Positions 51,307 through 60,325 of a stretch of 64,000 bases of DNA are shown piece after piece. This DNA comes from Microbacterium trichothecenolyticum. Its GTDB lineage: Bacteria > Actinomycetota > Actinomycetes > Actinomycetales > Microbacteriaceae. The notes under the pieces are model-generated. The model made no database searches. It worked only from the letters and a program-made list of their open reading frames with translations, and had not been told where the DNA came from. The position numbers and the translations under genes were made by a program. Where the stretch lies: the NCBI RefSeq assembly GCF_000956465.1, contig NZ_JYJA01000027.1:1-64000 (forward strand), read 5' to 3'. Positions within the stretch are counted from its first letter, which is position 1, and each line of letters starts with the position of its first letter.

Positions 51307-54051
51307 TCAGTCGCGTCCGGTGAGACCCCACGCGTCCTCGGAGCCGTCGTCCTCGCTCTCGACCACGGGGTAGCCGTCGTACTGCGAGGCCACGGCATCC
51401 GCCCCATAGCGGTCGTCCGCCTCCGCGGCCGGAGCCGCGGGTGCGGGCGCCGCGACGGGCACATCCTCGCCGCGCAGCCGCGCGAGCACCGACGGCAGCT
51501 GCTCGACCGTCACCAGCACGTCGCGGGCCTTCGACCCCTCGGAGGGGCCGACGATCTCGCGGGACTCGAGGAGGTCCATCAGGCGTCCCGCCTTGGCGAA
51601 GCCGACACGGAGCTTGCGCTGGAGCATCGACGTCGAGCCGAACTGGCTCGACACGACGAGCTCGGCCGCCGCGAGCAGCAGCTCGAGGTCGTCCCCGATA
51701 TCGGCGTCGATCTCCTTCTTCTCGGCCACCGCCGCCACGTCGGCGCGATACTCCGGTCGCGCCTGGTGGGTGACGTGCTTGACGACCTCCTCGATCTCCT
51801 TCTCGCTCACCCACGCGCCCTGCACGCGGAGCGCCTTCGAGGCGCCCATCGGCAGGAAGAGGCCGTCGCCCTGGCCGATGAGGCGGTCGGCGCCGGGCTG
51901 GTCCAGGATGACGCGGGAGTCGGTGACGCTCGTCACGGCGAACGCGAGACGGGACGGGACGTTGGCCTTGATGAGGCCCGTGACGACGTCGACCGAGGGT
52001 CGCTGCGTCGCGAGCACGAGGTGGATGCCCGACGCGCGCGCGAGCTGCGTGATGCGCACGATCGAGTCCTCGACGTCGCGAGGCGCGACCATCATGAGGT
52101 CGGCGAGCTCGTCGACGACGACAAGCAGGTACGGGTAGGGCTTGAGAACGCGCTCGCTGCCCGGCGGAAGCGTGATCTCGCCTGCCACGACGGCCTTGTT
52201 GAAGTCGTCGATGTGACGGAAGCCGAACGACGCGAGGTCGTCGTACCGCATGTCCATCTCTTTCACGACCCACTGCAGCGCCTCGGCGGCCTTCTTGGGG
52301 TTCGTGATGATGGGCGTGATCAGGTGCGGCACGCCCGCGTAAGACGTCAGCTCGACGCGCTTGGGGTCGATGAGCACCATGCGCACGTCGGCGGGCTTGG
52401 CGCGCATCAGGAGGCTCGTGATCATCGAGTTCACGAAGCTCGACTTGCCCGAACCGGTGGACCCGGCGACGAGCAGGTGCGGCATCTTGGCGAGGTTCGC
52501 GATGACGTAGCCGCCGCCGACGTCCTTGCCGACGCCGATCGTCATGGGGTGCGTCTGGCTGGTCGCCGTCTGCGAGCGCAGCACGTCGCCGAGCGTCACG
52601 ATCTCGCGGTCGGTGTTCGGGATCTCGACGCCGATGGCGCTCTTGCCCGGGATGGGCGCGAGGATGCGCACCTCGTTGGAGGCCACCGCGTAGGCGATGT
52701 TGTTCGTGAGCGCGGTGATGCGCTCCACCTTGACGCCGGGGCCGAGCTCGATCTCGTACTGCGTCACTGTCGGTCCGCGCGAGAAGCCCGTCACACGCGC
52801 GTCGACGGAGAACTGGTCGAGCACGCTCGTGATCGCCCGGACCGTGTCGTCGTTGGCCTGGGAGCGCGCCACGTGGGGCGACCCCGCGGCGAGCGCGTTG
52901 ACCGAGGGCAGTCGGTACGGTGCGGACGGGGAATCGACCGACGCGACGGAGCCGATTCCGTCGAGGCCGGGAAGAGTGCCGTCGTCTTCGATGACCTCGG
53001 CGTCGTCGCGGAGCGACGTGCGCGACGAGGTCGCCGCCTTCGCCGCCGACAGCACCGCCGGGTCGATGACCTCGGTGAGCGCGTCGGTCGGGGGCGCGGG
53101 GGGTGGCGGCACGGGCTGGACGACCGCCTGCTCGAACCCTCCCTGCGACGAACCGGCCGGCAGCAGCTCCGTCAGATCCTGGGAGCCGAGACCGCCTTCG
53201 GGGTCCTTCTCGCGTCCGGTCTTGTTGCGGCGCCAGAACGGCAGCGAGGGGTCGCCTTCGTCGTCCGCAGCGGCCGGGGCCGCAGCATCCGTCGTCGCCT
53301 TCTCGTCCCGGGGCTCCGCGCCGAACATCCAGGCGTAGAGCTCGCCCAGGCGGCGCCCGATGCGGTTCGGGGGCGTCTTCGTGATGATCAGGATGCTGAG
53401 CACCGCCAGCAGCGACAGCACGATGTACGCGCCGACGTCGGTGAGCACCAGTGCGAGGGGCTCGCCCAGCATCCAGCCGAAGAGGCCGCCCGCCTCGCTC
53501 AGCGCCGGCAGCCCCTCGTTGGGCTGGGGGCGTCCGCCCGCCACGTGGCAGAAGCCCGCGATCGTGAGGACGAGCAGACCGAAGCCGATGCCCACGCGCC
53601 CGTTGTCGTGCACGGAGGACGGATGCCGGAACATCCAGCCCGCGAGCACGAGCAGCAGCACGGGGAGCACGAACGCCTCGCGGCCGATGAGGCCACCCAC
53701 GGTGTACGCGCTGATGGTCTTGGCGACCTCGCCGCCGATGAAGAACCACTCGTTCACGGCGCCGGCGATCGCCAGCAGCACGAGAAGGAACGGGAAGCCG
53801 TCGCGGCGCTGGTCCTTCTCGAGCACCTCGGGACCGAACGCGCGGAACAGGCCGCCGGTGGCGTGCGCGAGACCCATCCACGCCCGCACGATGACCGGCG
53901 GACGGTCGGGTTCGTCGACGTAGCGCTTGGGTGCGGGTGCCGGCTTCGCGGCCGCGGGCTTGCGCGTCGACGAGGACGCGCTCGAACGCGCGTTTGTCGA
54001 CGCGCTCGAAGACGCGCGCGACCGGCTGGTCGGGCTTGAGCTCCTGGCCAT
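51307..54051 (-). CDS. ftsK: DNA translocase FtsK
   Basis: 914-residue septal ATPase that pumps DNA during division and helps resolve dimers. A Ser/Ala/Lys-rich cytoplasmic head is followed by four helices in about residues 60-260. A Pro/Ala/Asp-rich linker (about 260-400) leads to the motor with Walker [11 protein letters not shown] and Walker [15 protein letters not shown]. The C-terminal gamma winged-helix domain ([29 protein letters not shown]) reads polar DNA. I chose ATG 54051 because TACCGT lies 6 bases upstream. Some of the tail after the gamma domain is disordered. Confidence 0.95.
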   Translation of the reverse strand: MARSSSPTSRSRASSSASTNARSSASSSTRKPAAAKPAPAPKRYVDEPDRPPVIVRAWMGLAHATGGLFRAFGPEVLEKDQRRDGFPFLLVLLAIAGAVNEWFFIGGEVAKTISAYTVGGLIGREAFVLPVLLLVLAGWMFRHPSSVHDNGRVGIGFGLLVLTIAGFCHVAGGRPQPNEGLPALSEAGGLFGWMLGEPLALVLTDVGAYIVLSLLAVLSILIITKTPPNRIGRRLGELYAWMFGAEPRDEKATTDAAAPAAADDEGDPSLPFWRRNKTGREKDPEGGLGSQDLTELLPAGSSQGGFEQAVVQPVPPPPAPPTDALTEVIDPAVLSAAKAATSSRTSLRDDAEVIEDDGTLPGLDGIGSVASVDSPSAPYRLPSVNALAAGSPHVARSQANDDTVRAITSVLDQFSVDARVTGFSRGPTVTQYEIELGPGVKVERITALTNNIAYAVASNEVRILAPIPGKSAIGVEIPNTDREIVTLGDVLRSQTATSQTHPMTIGVGKDVGGGYVIANLAKMPHLLVAGSTGSGKSSFVNSMITSLLMRAKPADVRMVLIDPKRVELTSYAGVPHLITPIITNPKKAAEALQWVVKEMDMRYDDLASFGFRHIDDFNKAVVAGEITLPPGSERVLKPYPYLLVVVDELADLMMVAPRDVEDSIVRITQLARASGIHLVLATQRPSVDVVTGLIKANVPSRLAFAVTSVTDSRVILDQPGADRLIGQGDGLFLPMGASKALRVQGAWVSEKEIEEVVKHVTHQARPEYRADVAAVAEKKEIDADIGDDLELLLAAAELVVSSQFGSTSMLQRKLRVGFAKAGRLMDLLESREIVGPSEGSKARDVLVTVEQLPSVLARLRGEDVPVAAPAPAAPAAEADDRYGADAVASQYDGYPVVESEDDGSEDAWGLTGRD

Positions 54052-54057
54052 CCCCCC

Positions 54058-54063
54058 ACGGTA
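54058..54063 (-). promoter_or_regulatory. -10 box of ftsK (leaderless)
   Basis: TACCGT on the minus strand ends 6 bases before ATG 54051. The six bases between are all G and could also act as a ribosome site, so the leaderless reading is less sure here. Confidence 0.4.
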
Positions 54064-54149
54064 GGCCGACAGCCCGACATTTGCCCGCAACCACGCCGCC
54101 GTGACGCCGCGGGCCGGGCGCGTCGCGGGGGCCCGCTTCGCCGGACGCC

Positions 54150-54644
54150 TCAGCGCAGGCGCTTGACCATCGTGTCGCGGCCCGATCCGCTCTGCGTGAC
54201 GGCGAAGCCCTCGCTGCGGTACAGCGTCGAGGCGAAGTTGCCCCGCTCCACGCTGAGACTGACGCGCGCGAACCCCTGCGCTCCCGCGTGTTCGCAGAGC
54301 CGTTGCAGCAGTGCGCGCCCGACCCCGTGGGCGCGCCAGATCGGGCGGACGCCGATGATGAGCTCGGGCACCCCCGTGCCGACGTACCCGAACCCGGGTT
54401 CGTCGCGCGGGAGCATGCGGTACCAGGCGGCGCCCGCCGGCTCGCCGTTGGCGTCCTCCGCCACGAAGCCGGCATCGCCGGGCCGCATCCAGCCCGCCAC
54501 GTAGCGCCGGTGCTCGGCCCCGCCGATCACCTCGTGACGGGGCCGCGCGCCGCCCTGGCGCCAGTTGGCCGCCTCGACGACCATGTCGCCGAGGAAGGCG
54601 CCGTCGGCCGACACGGCGGGGCGGATGCGGAACGAAGTGGCCAC
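54150..54644 (-). CDS. GNAT N-acetyltransferase
   Basis: 164 residues. [25 protein letters not shown] is the usual GNAT opening. The acetyl-CoA loop lies in [22 protein letters not shown] near 100, and [12 protein letters not shown] near 145 closes the fold. The substrate is unknown. The start is GTG 54644, preceded by TACGAT at 7 bases. It sits between ftsK and rnj but has its own promoter signal. Confidence 0.78.
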   Translation of the reverse strand: MATSFRIRPAVSADGAFLGDMVVEAANWRQGGARPRHEVIGGAEHRRYVAGWMRPGDAGFVAEDANGEPAGAAWYRMLPRDEPGFGYVGTGVPELIIGVRPIWRAHGVGRALLQRLCEHAGAQGFARVSLSVERGNFASTLYRSEGFAVTQSGSGRDTMVKRLR

Positions 54645-54651
54645 GACGCCG

Positions 54652-54657
54652 ATCGTA
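54652..54657 (-). promoter_or_regulatory. -10 box of GNAT gene (leaderless)
   Basis: TACGAT on the minus strand ends 7 bases before GTG 54644. Confidence 0.5.
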
Positions 54658-54660
54658 CGG

Positions 54661-54781
54661 CTCGCGTGTTACGCCTCGATACTCCGCGGATGGCGAACTC
54701 GCTACGCTTCGATTCTCCGCGTGATGGTCATCTCGCTACGCTTCGATTCTCCGCGTAATGGTCATCTCGCTACGCTTCGAT
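54661..54781. repeat. 34-bp tandem repeat made from the rnj 3' end
   Basis: CTCGCTACGCTTCGAT occurs at 54698, 54732 and 54766, exactly 34 bases apart, with near-identical spacers (TCTCCGCGTGATGGTCAT, TCTCCGCGTAATGGTCAT). A degenerate fourth copy lies at about 54661-54680. The copy at 54766-54781 is the last codons and stop of rnj, so the array repeats the gene's end. Each copy would add the stop-containing GAAGCGTAG string downstream of the gene. Confidence 0.85.
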
Positions 54782-56446
54782 GACGAGCGGGACGATCATG
54801 GGCCGGCGGCGCAGCGACTGGTTGACCCAGCGGCCGATCGTGCGGCGGACGATCTGCGAGAGTGCGTGCTGGTCGCGGACGCCGGACTTGGCTGCCTCGG
54901 CGAGCGCTGCGGCGATCTTGGGCTTGACGTCTTCGAAGACCGCGTCATCCTCGGCGAAGCCGCGGGCGTGCACCTCCGGTCCGGAGATGATCTTGCCGGT
55001 CGACGCGTCGACCACCACGATCACCGAGATGAAGCCCTCTTCGCCGAGGATCCGGCGATCCTTGAGGTCGGCGTCCGTGATCTCGCCCACCGTCGACCCG
55101 TCGACGTAGACGAAGCCGAGGTCGTACTGTCCGACGACGTGCGCGCCGCCGTCCTTGAGATCGATCACGGTGCCGTTCTCGGCGAGGATCGTGCGCTCGG
55201 GGTCGATCCCCGTGTCCTGCGCGAGACGCGCGTTCGCCATCAGGTGGCGGTACTCGCCGTGGACCGGCAGCACGTTCTTCGGCTTCAGGATGTTGTAGCA
55301 GTAGAGCAGCTCGCCGGCCGCGGCGTGGCCCGACACGTGCACCTTGGCGTTGCCCTTGTGCACGACGTTCGCGCCGAGCTTGGTGAGCCCGTCGATCACG
55401 CGGTACACCGCGTTCTCGTTGCCGGGGATGAGGCTCGACGCCAGGATCACCGTGTCGCCGGGGCCGGGCTCGATCGCGTGGTCGAGGTTCGCCATGCGGC
55501 TGAGCACGGCCATCGGCTCGCCCTGCGAGCCGGTGGACATGTAGACGATCTGGTCGTCCGGCAGATCGCGGGCCTTCTTGTAGTCGATGAGCACGCCCTC
55601 GGGCACGTGTAGATAGCCGAGGTCCTCGGCGATCGTCATGTTCCGCAGCATGCTGCGGCCGAGGAGGGCCACGCGGCGGCCGTGGGCGGCGGCAGCATCC
55701 AGCACCTGTTGCACCCGGTGGACGTGGCTCGAGAAGCTCGCCACGATCACGCGCCGCGGCGCCTTGCCGATCACCTGGTCGAGCACCGGGCCGATCGACC
55801 GTTCGAGGGGCGTGAAGCCGGGCACATCGGCGTTGGTCGAGTCGACGAGGAAGAGGTCGACACCCTCCTCCCCCAGCCGCGAGAACGCGCGGAGGTCGGT
55901 CAGCCGGCCGTCGAGCGGCAGCTGGTCCATCTTGAAGTCGCCGGTCGCGAGAACGAGACCCGCGGGCGTGCGGATCGCGACGGCGAGCGCGTCGGGGATC
56001 GAGTGGTTCACCGCGACGAACTCGAGCTCGAACGGCCCGAGGTTCTCGCGCTGCCCCTCCGCCACCGTGAGGCTGTACGGCTTGATCCGGTGCTCCTTGA
56101 GCTTGGCCTCGGTGAGTGCGAGCGTCAGCCCCGATCCGATGATCGGGATGTCGCTCTTCAGCTTCAGCAGATACGGCACCGCGCCGATGTGGTCCTCGTG
56201 TCCGTGCGTGAGCACGACGCCGACGATGTCGTCGAGCCGCTTCTTGAGCGGCTCGAAGTCGGGAAGGATCAGGTCGACGCCGGGCTGGTGCTCCTCAGGG
56301 AACAGCACGCCGCAGTCGACGACGAGGAGCTTCCCGCCGTACTCGAACACCGTCATGTTGCGGCCGACCTCGCCGAGGCCGCCGAGCGGGACGATCCGTA
56401 GGGTTCCTGCTTCGAGCTCCGGCGGGTCGTACGGGGTGGTGGGCAT
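54770..56446 (-). CDS. rnj: Ribonuclease J
   Basis: 558-residue metallo-beta-lactamase / beta-CASP RNase with 5'-to-3' exo- and endonuclease activity on mRNA and rRNA. The zinc site is HGHEDHIGAVP near 84. Further ligands lie in the NHSIPDA and TGDFK segments. STGSQGEPMAVLSR and HVSGHAAAGEL are beta-CASP motifs. The C-terminal dimerisation domain ends PLVIEA. I start at ATG 56446 because GGAGGAGG sits about 8 bases before it; ATG 56482 is less good. It follows dapA by 70 bases, a conserved pairing. Confidence 0.95.
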   Translation of the reverse strand: MPTTPYDPPELEAGTLRIVPLGGLGEVGRNMTVFEYGGKLLVVDCGVLFPEEHQPGVDLILPDFEPLKKRLDDIVGVVLTHGHEDHIGAVPYLLKLKSDIPIIGSGLTLALTEAKLKEHRIKPYSLTVAEGQRENLGPFELEFVAVNHSIPDALAVAIRTPAGLVLATGDFKMDQLPLDGRLTDLRAFSRLGEEGVDLFLVDSTNADVPGFTPLERSIGPVLDQVIGKAPRRVIVASFSSHVHRVQQVLDAAAAHGRRVALLGRSMLRNMTIAEDLGYLHVPEGVLIDYKKARDLPDDQIVYMSTGSQGEPMAVLSRMANLDHAIEPGPGDTVILASSLIPGNENAVYRVIDGLTKLGANVVHKGNAKVHVSGHAAAGELLYCYNILKPKNVLPVHGEYRHLMANARLAQDTGIDPERTILAENGTVIDLKDGGAHVVGQYDLGFVYVDGSTVGEITDADLKDRRILGEEGFISVIVVVDASTGKIISGPEVHARGFAEDDAVFEDVKPKIAAALAEAAKSGVRDQHALSQIVRRTIGRWVNQSLRRRPMIVPLVIEA

Positions 56447-56515
56447 TGCGAAGCCTCCTCCGGGCGCTGGGACGCCCGTCATCTGCGCGCCGTCGACGGT
56501 TCGACGGCGCGGTGG

Positions 56516-57493
56516 TCATCTCGTGGTGCCCGAGACCTTCGGCAGCGCGCCGCCGGCGGCGGCGTTGCGGTCGGGGCGGAAGTTCGAGAAGTCGGCGCCG
56601 GGAACATCGTTCACGAGAGCGAGCTCGTCCTCGATCTTGGCGGCCTCCCACTCCTCCGGTCCGACCAGCGGCAGCCGCACACGCGGGCTGCCGATGCGGC
56701 CGAGGCCGTGGAGGATGTACTTCGCCGACACCGTGCCGGGCACGTGGGTCATCACGGCCCGCACGAGCGGCTCGAGCTGCTGGTGCGCTGCGGTGGCCGT
56801 CCTGAGGTCACCGGCGTTGACGGCGTCGACGATCGCACGGTAAGGCTGCGCCGCGATGTTCGCGGTGACGCCGATGAGCCCCGTGGCGCCGATCGCGAGG
56901 TGCGGCAGCACGTTGGCGTCGTCGCCCGAGAAGTACATCAGGTCCGTCTGGTTGAGCACGCGGCTCACCTCGCTGAAGTCGCCCTTGGCGTCCTTGATGG
57001 CGAGGATGTTCGGGTGCTTCGCGAGGCGCAGGATCGTCTCGTACCGGATCGGCACGCCGGTGCGGCCCGGGATGTCGTACAGGATCACCGGCAGATCGGT
57101 CGCATCGGCGACCAGGCGGAAGTGCGTCAGGATGCCGGCTTGCGTGGGCTTGTTGTAGTACGGCGTGACGATCATGATGCCGTCGGCGCCGACCTTCTCG
57201 CTGGCCTTGTAGAGCTCGATCGCGTGGGCGGTCTCGTTCGACCCGCCGCCCGTGATGATCTTGGCGCGGCCGGCGGCGACATCCTTTCCGACCTCGACGA
57301 GGCGGATCTTCTCCGCGTCGGTGAGGGTCGACGTCTCACCCGTGGTGCCGGTCACGACGATGCCGTCGGCGCCCGCGGTGATGACGTCGTCGATGTGCTT
57401 CTCGACAGCGGGCCAGTCGACCTCGCCGTCGGCCGTCATGGGGGTGACGAGCGCGACGAGCACCTGTCCGAAGGGGTTGCCCGTATGCGTCAT
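56516..57493 (-). CDS. dapA: 4-Hydroxy-tetrahydrodipicolinate synthase
   Basis: Condenses pyruvate and aspartate semialdehyde, the committed step to diaminopimelate and lysine. 325 residues. GTTGETSTL near 48, the catalytic Tyr in VTPYYNKP near 140 and the Schiff-base Lys in AIKDAKGD near 167 are all present. TGLIGVTAN and the C-terminal RLPLVGP block complete the fold. It probably starts at ATG 57493 with TAACCT 6 bases upstream. rnj follows. Confidence 0.96.
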   Translation of the reverse strand: MTHTGNPFGQVLVALVTPMTADGEVDWPAVEKHIDDVITAGADGIVVTGTTGETSTLTDAEKIRLVEVGKDVAAGRAKIITGGGSNETAHAIELYKASEKVGADGIMIVTPYYNKPTQAGILTHFRLVADATDLPVILYDIPGRTGVPIRYETILRLAKHPNILAIKDAKGDFSEVSRVLNQTDLMYFSGDDANVLPHLAIGATGLIGVTANIAAQPYRAIVDAVNAGDLRTATAAHQQLEPLVRAVMTHVPGTVSAKYILHGLGRIGSPRVRLPLVGPEEWEAAKIEDELALVNDVPGADFSNFRPDRNAAAGGALPKVSGTTR

Positions 57494-57499
57494 GCATTC

Positions 57500-57505
57500 A
57501 GGTTA
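57500..57505 (-). promoter_or_regulatory. -10 box of dapA-rnj (leaderless)
   Basis: TAACCT on the minus strand ends 6 bases before ATG 57493. Confidence 0.5.
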
Positions 57506-57566
57506 TCGGGATGCCGCGCCCCGGCGCGCCCGGTGACGGTCACCCCACGACGGCGACCCGGCTTCA

Positions 57567-57647
57567 CCGGAACACGGGTCGATCGCGCGACACGCTGGGC
57601 CGACGCCTCCGTCGCCGGCGTGTCGAAGTCGTCGACCCGTGTTTCGG
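57567..57647. repeat. 81-bp palindromic element, copy A
   Basis: The outer stem pairs CCGGAACACGGGTCGA with TCGACCCGTGTTTCGG (one wobble). The inner stem pairs CGACACGCTGG (offset 21) with CCGGCGTGTCG (offset 48), with a 16-base loop. It lies between the dapA promoter and the 3' end of the DUF559-type gene. It has no coding role, and the lack of a T-run makes a simple terminator unlikely. Confidence 0.85.
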
Positions 57648-57710
57648 CGCTCGCACGAGTGGAGGGACACGGATGCTGCGTGCCGCGGGTCGGACCGAGG
57701 CAGACCGTTC

Positions 57711-58598
57711 TCACCACGTGAGGCCGGCGGGGCTCCGGTGCAGGTTCCGCGAGAAAGCGGCCAGGATCGCAGCCTCGACGATCTCCCAGTCGTGCACGAT
57801 GAGCGCATAGTCGAAGCGAAGTGTGATGAAGCCGAGTGCCATCGCCGCGGCGTCGCGTACGCGGTCACGGTGCCGAGACGGTCCGTCATGGGTGTCGCCG
57901 TCGGCCTCCACGATCAGGCAGTCGCCGATGACGAAATCGACCACGCCGACCCCGGGAACGGCGACCTGCGGGGTGAGCGCGAGCCCGTACCTGCGGAGCC
58001 GCAGCCGAACGAGGGATTCGAGCCCACTGCCGGCGTCGGTGCGAGCGAAGTCGACGAGCCAGCGAAACCCAGCGGGGAGGCTGAGCTTCAGCCGCTCTCG
58101 CGCCTGATCATCGACCAGACTCTGCCGCAGAGCCGATTCGAGCGCCGCGAAGAACGCCTCCTCGCCCCGGCACGCAAGGATCTGCCGGAGACAGTGAAGG
58201 ATTCCGACGGACGCCAATGTCGGCTCGTCAACGGCGATGTCACGGTGGAAGGCGCAGCATGCACCTTCTTCGGGCTCAGGATGGATGGCGATCCGCATCG
58301 GGTGGTGCTTCTCGTCGATCCAGGTGTGGACCGGTTCCTGATCGCCGTCGTCGAGGAGCCACAGCCCGTAGGCGCGTCCCGCGGTCACGCATGCGATGCG
58401 TCCGCGATGGCTCAGCGCCTCGACGGTTGCTGTTGGGGTGGAAGGTGTCGCGTACACGCCGACCCGAGGTCGCAGGAGGAGCCCCTCGGCGTGGGCCCGG
58501 CCGAGGTCACTCTTCCGGACGCCCTGCGCGACGATGTCCCGGGTGCGCGCGACGCCTCCGATCAGCTCCACGGCAGCAACGGCGGATTCGACGGTCAT
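57711..58598 (-). CDS. DUF559-type nuclease-like protein with AbiEi-like N-terminus
   Basis: 295 residues. The N-terminal 80 residues (VELIGGVARTRDIVAQGVRKSDLGRAHAEGLLLRPRVGVYA) resemble the AbiEi-type winged-helix antitoxin domain. The C-terminal 110 residues fit DUF559, a Vsr/PD-(D/E)xK-like endonuclease fold: GSGLESLVRLRLRRYGL, VPGVGVVDFVIGDCLIVEADGDTHD, RDRVRDAAAMALGFITLRFDYA. The acidic residues of VVDFVIG and VEADG are the likely metal ligands. Its role is unknown. It is bracketed by three 81-bp palindromic elements, one 3' and two 5', a striking context. Confidence 0.75.
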   Translation of the reverse strand: MTVESAVAAVELIGGVARTRDIVAQGVRKSDLGRAHAEGLLLRPRVGVYATPSTPTATVEALSHRGRIACVTAGRAYGLWLLDDGDQEPVHTWIDEKHHPMRIAIHPEPEEGACCAFHRDIAVDEPTLASVGILHCLRQILACRGEEAFFAALESALRQSLVDDQARERLKLSLPAGFRWLVDFARTDAGSGLESLVRLRLRRYGLALTPQVAVPGVGVVDFVIGDCLIVEADGDTHDGPSRHRDRVRDAAAMALGFITLRFDYALIVHDWEIVEAAILAAFSRNLHRSPAGLTW

Positions 58599-58743
58599 GC
58601 CTCACGGTCGCGCCATCTCTTCGCACCGGCGGACCAGGTGGGTCGATCAGTGGAGAAGCTTCGAGCCGAGTCGTCAGGGGAGGAACCCCGGGTTCCCTCC
58701 CCCGTCGCACCGCCGAGCGCACGAGGCCCCTCCCCGGCTGCCA

Positions 58744-58824
58744 CCGAAGCACTGGCTGGTCATCCGACACGCCGGGTCGCAGCATTCGTCACCGGCGTGC
58801 CCCCGTTACCGACCCGTGCCTCGG
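58744..58824. repeat. 81-bp palindromic element, copy B (diverged)
   Basis: Same length and stem offsets as the other copies. The outer arms CCGAAGCACTGGCTGG and CCGACCCGTGCCTCGG have four mismatches. At position 6 the A-T pair of the other copies is replaced by G-C on both arms. The inner stem keeps CGACACGCCGG against CCGGCGTG. Confidence 0.75.
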
Positions 58825-58897
58825 CACACAGACTGGTGAATCTCACGACGGCTGCAGGCGAGCCGGGCTCGACGGTGCGACCGCCGGCTGCATTCCG

Positions 58898-58978
58898 CCG
58901 AAACACGGGTCGATCGCGCGACACGCCGGGCCGCGGCATCCGACACCGGCGTGTCGCCCTTGCCGACCCGTGTTTCGG
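58898..58978. repeat. 81-bp palindromic element, copy C (best conserved)
   Basis: Arms CCGAAACACGGGTCG and CGACCCGTGTTTCGG pair perfectly over 15 bases. The inner arms CGACACGCCGG and CCGGCGTGTCG pair perfectly over 11 bases around a 16-base loop (GCCGCGGCATCCGACA). The symmetry makes it equally foldable as single-stranded DNA or RNA from either strand. Confidence 0.85.
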
Positions 58979-59014
58979 CAATGGGAGGGGGTCCCCGGTG
59001 AGACCCGGGCCGGC

Positions 59015-59779
59015 TCAGCGGCCGCGCTCTCCGATGCGCGCGGCGACCGACGGCGGGGCGAAGCGGGCCAGGGCCACGAGCGCCTTGTACCGCAGCGACG
59101 GGATCGACACCGCGGCACCGCGTGCCGCGTCGCGCAGCGACTCGGCCACGACGTCGCGCGCGTCGAGCCACATCCCGTCGGGCACGCCCTCCTGCCCCGG
59201 CGGCAGCCCGAGGCGTTCGTGGAAGTTGGTGTGGGTGTAGCCGGGGCACACCGCGGTCACCGTGACGCCTCGTGGGCCGTAGCGGCCGTTCGCCCAGCGA
59301 CTGAAGCTCACGAGCCACCCTTTGCAGGCGCCGTACGTCGAGCGCGGGATGAAGGCGGCCACCGACGCGACGTTGATGACGCGGCCGTGCCCGCGCGCCA
59401 GCATCGCGCCCAGCGCGGCGTGCGTGAGGCGCATCGGCACCTCGACGTGCAGCTCCAGGTGACGGACCTCGTCCTCGATGTCGTTGCGCTCGAAAGCCAG
59501 GGGCAGCCCGAAGCCTGCGTTGTTCACCAGGATCTCGATCGGCCGGGCCTCGTCGGCGATGCGCGCCTCGACCCGCTCGCGCTGGCGGCGCTTGAGCAGA
59601 TCGGCTCCGAGCACGTCGACCTCGACCCCGTAGGTCGACCGCAGCCGCACCGCGAGCTGCTCGAGCGCGTGCCGGTCTCGCGCGACGAGCACGAGGTGCG
59701 CGCCTTTCGCCGCCAGCTGGCGCGCGTACTCCGCACCGAGACCAGAACTCGCACCGGTGATGAGCGCCGTCTTCGCCAT
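59015..59779 (-). CDS. Short-chain dehydrogenase/reductase
   Basis: 254-residue classical-type SDR. The cofactor loop is TGASSGLGAEYARQL near 8, NNAG near 86, the catalytic Ser in INVASVAAFIPRSTYGACKGW, and the YxxxK pair Tyr/Lys near 152-156. The C-terminal extension (YTHTNFHERLGLP..., YKALVALARF) is like DltE/YqjQ-type membrane-associated SDRs. The substrate is unknown. ATG 59779 follows TAGGCT by 7 bases. Confidence 0.85.
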   Translation of the reverse strand: MAKTALITGASSGLGAEYARQLAAKGAHLVLVARDRHALEQLAVRLRSTYGVEVDVLGADLLKRRQRERVEARIADEARPIEILVNNAGFGLPLAFERNDIEDEVRHLELHVEVPMRLTHAALGAMLARGHGRVINVASVAAFIPRSTYGACKGWLVSFSRWANGRYGPRGVTVTAVCPGYTHTNFHERLGLPPGQEGVPDGMWLDARDVVAESLRDAARGAAVSIPSLRYKALVALARFAPPSVAARIGERGR

Positions 59780-59786
59780 GCGCGCC

Positions 59787-59792
59787 AGCCTA
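59787..59792 (-). promoter_or_regulatory. -10 box of SDR gene (leaderless)
   Basis: TAGGCT on the minus strand ends 7 bases before ATG 59779, within the 21-base gap after the dfrA stop. Confidence 0.45.
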
Positions 59793-59800
59793 TTGCCGTG

Positions 59801-60325
59801 TCAGTTCAAGCCGTGCGCCTCCGGCCGCACCAGTCGCAGGAAGCGGTAGCGGATGCCGGAACCCGACGTGTGCCAGCCGTCGACCGGGTCCGTCGCGGCC
59901 GTGAGCCAGCCGGCGCGGTCGGGCGCCAGGGTGTCTCCCGCGACCGCGACATCGAGTTCGGTGACCTCGAGGAGGTCGGCGAGCTCGATGGCCTCCTGGA
60001 ACAGCTGCCCGCCGCCGATCACCCAGATGCGCTGGGGCCCGCCTTCGTCGGCCAGGGCCAGCGCGGCCTCGAGCGATGCGGTGCGCTCGGCGCCGGCATC
60101 CGTCCACTGCTCCTGTCGGGTGATCACGATGTTGCGCCGCCCCGGCAGCGGGCGGAAGCGCGGGGGGAAGGACTCCCAGGTGCGTCGGCCCATCACGACC
60201 GGTGCGCCGAGTGTCAGGGCCTTGAAGTGCGCGAGGTCTTCGGGCACATGCCACGGCATGCCGCCGTCGGCGCCGATCACGCCGTCGTGCGCCTCCGCCC
60301 AGATGAGGCCGATCGGGGCCGTCAT
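59801..60325 (-). CDS. dfrA: Dihydrofolate reductase
   Basis: Reduces dihydrofolate with NADPH, restoring the cofactor used by ThyA. 174 residues. [31 protein letters not shown] is the N-terminal signature (Met20-type loop, Trp and Asp of the active site). [11 protein letters not shown] near 53 and [13 protein letters not shown] near 103 bind NADPH. It overlaps thyA by 4 bases (ATGA), so synthesis of both enzymes is coupled. Confidence 0.95.
   Translation of the reverse strand: MTAPIGLIWAEAHDGVIGADGGMPWHVPEDLAHFKALTLGAPVVMGRRTWESFPPRFRPLPGRRNIVITRQEQWTDAGAERTASLEAALALADEGGPQRIWVIGGGQLFQEAIELADLLEVTELDVAVAGDTLAPDRAGWLTAATDPVDGWHTSGSGIRYRFLRLVRPEAHGLN

Larger units (their letters stand above)
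58599..59014. other. Non-coding 416-base stretch with two palindromic elements
   Basis: The spacer between the DUF559-type gene and the SDR gene. It holds two of the 81-bp elements (58744-58824, 58898-58978), 73 bases apart. Nothing else was recognised: the 58599-58743 part has no repeat, promoter box or gene that I can support. Long open frames crossing the region on both strands overlap the elements and look like composition artefacts. Confidence 0.6.

Noticed and set aside
57567..58978. CRISPR array
   Set aside because: Only three copies, 81 bp each, irregularly spaced, self-complementary, and no cas genes; these are palindromic elements, not CRISPR repeats.
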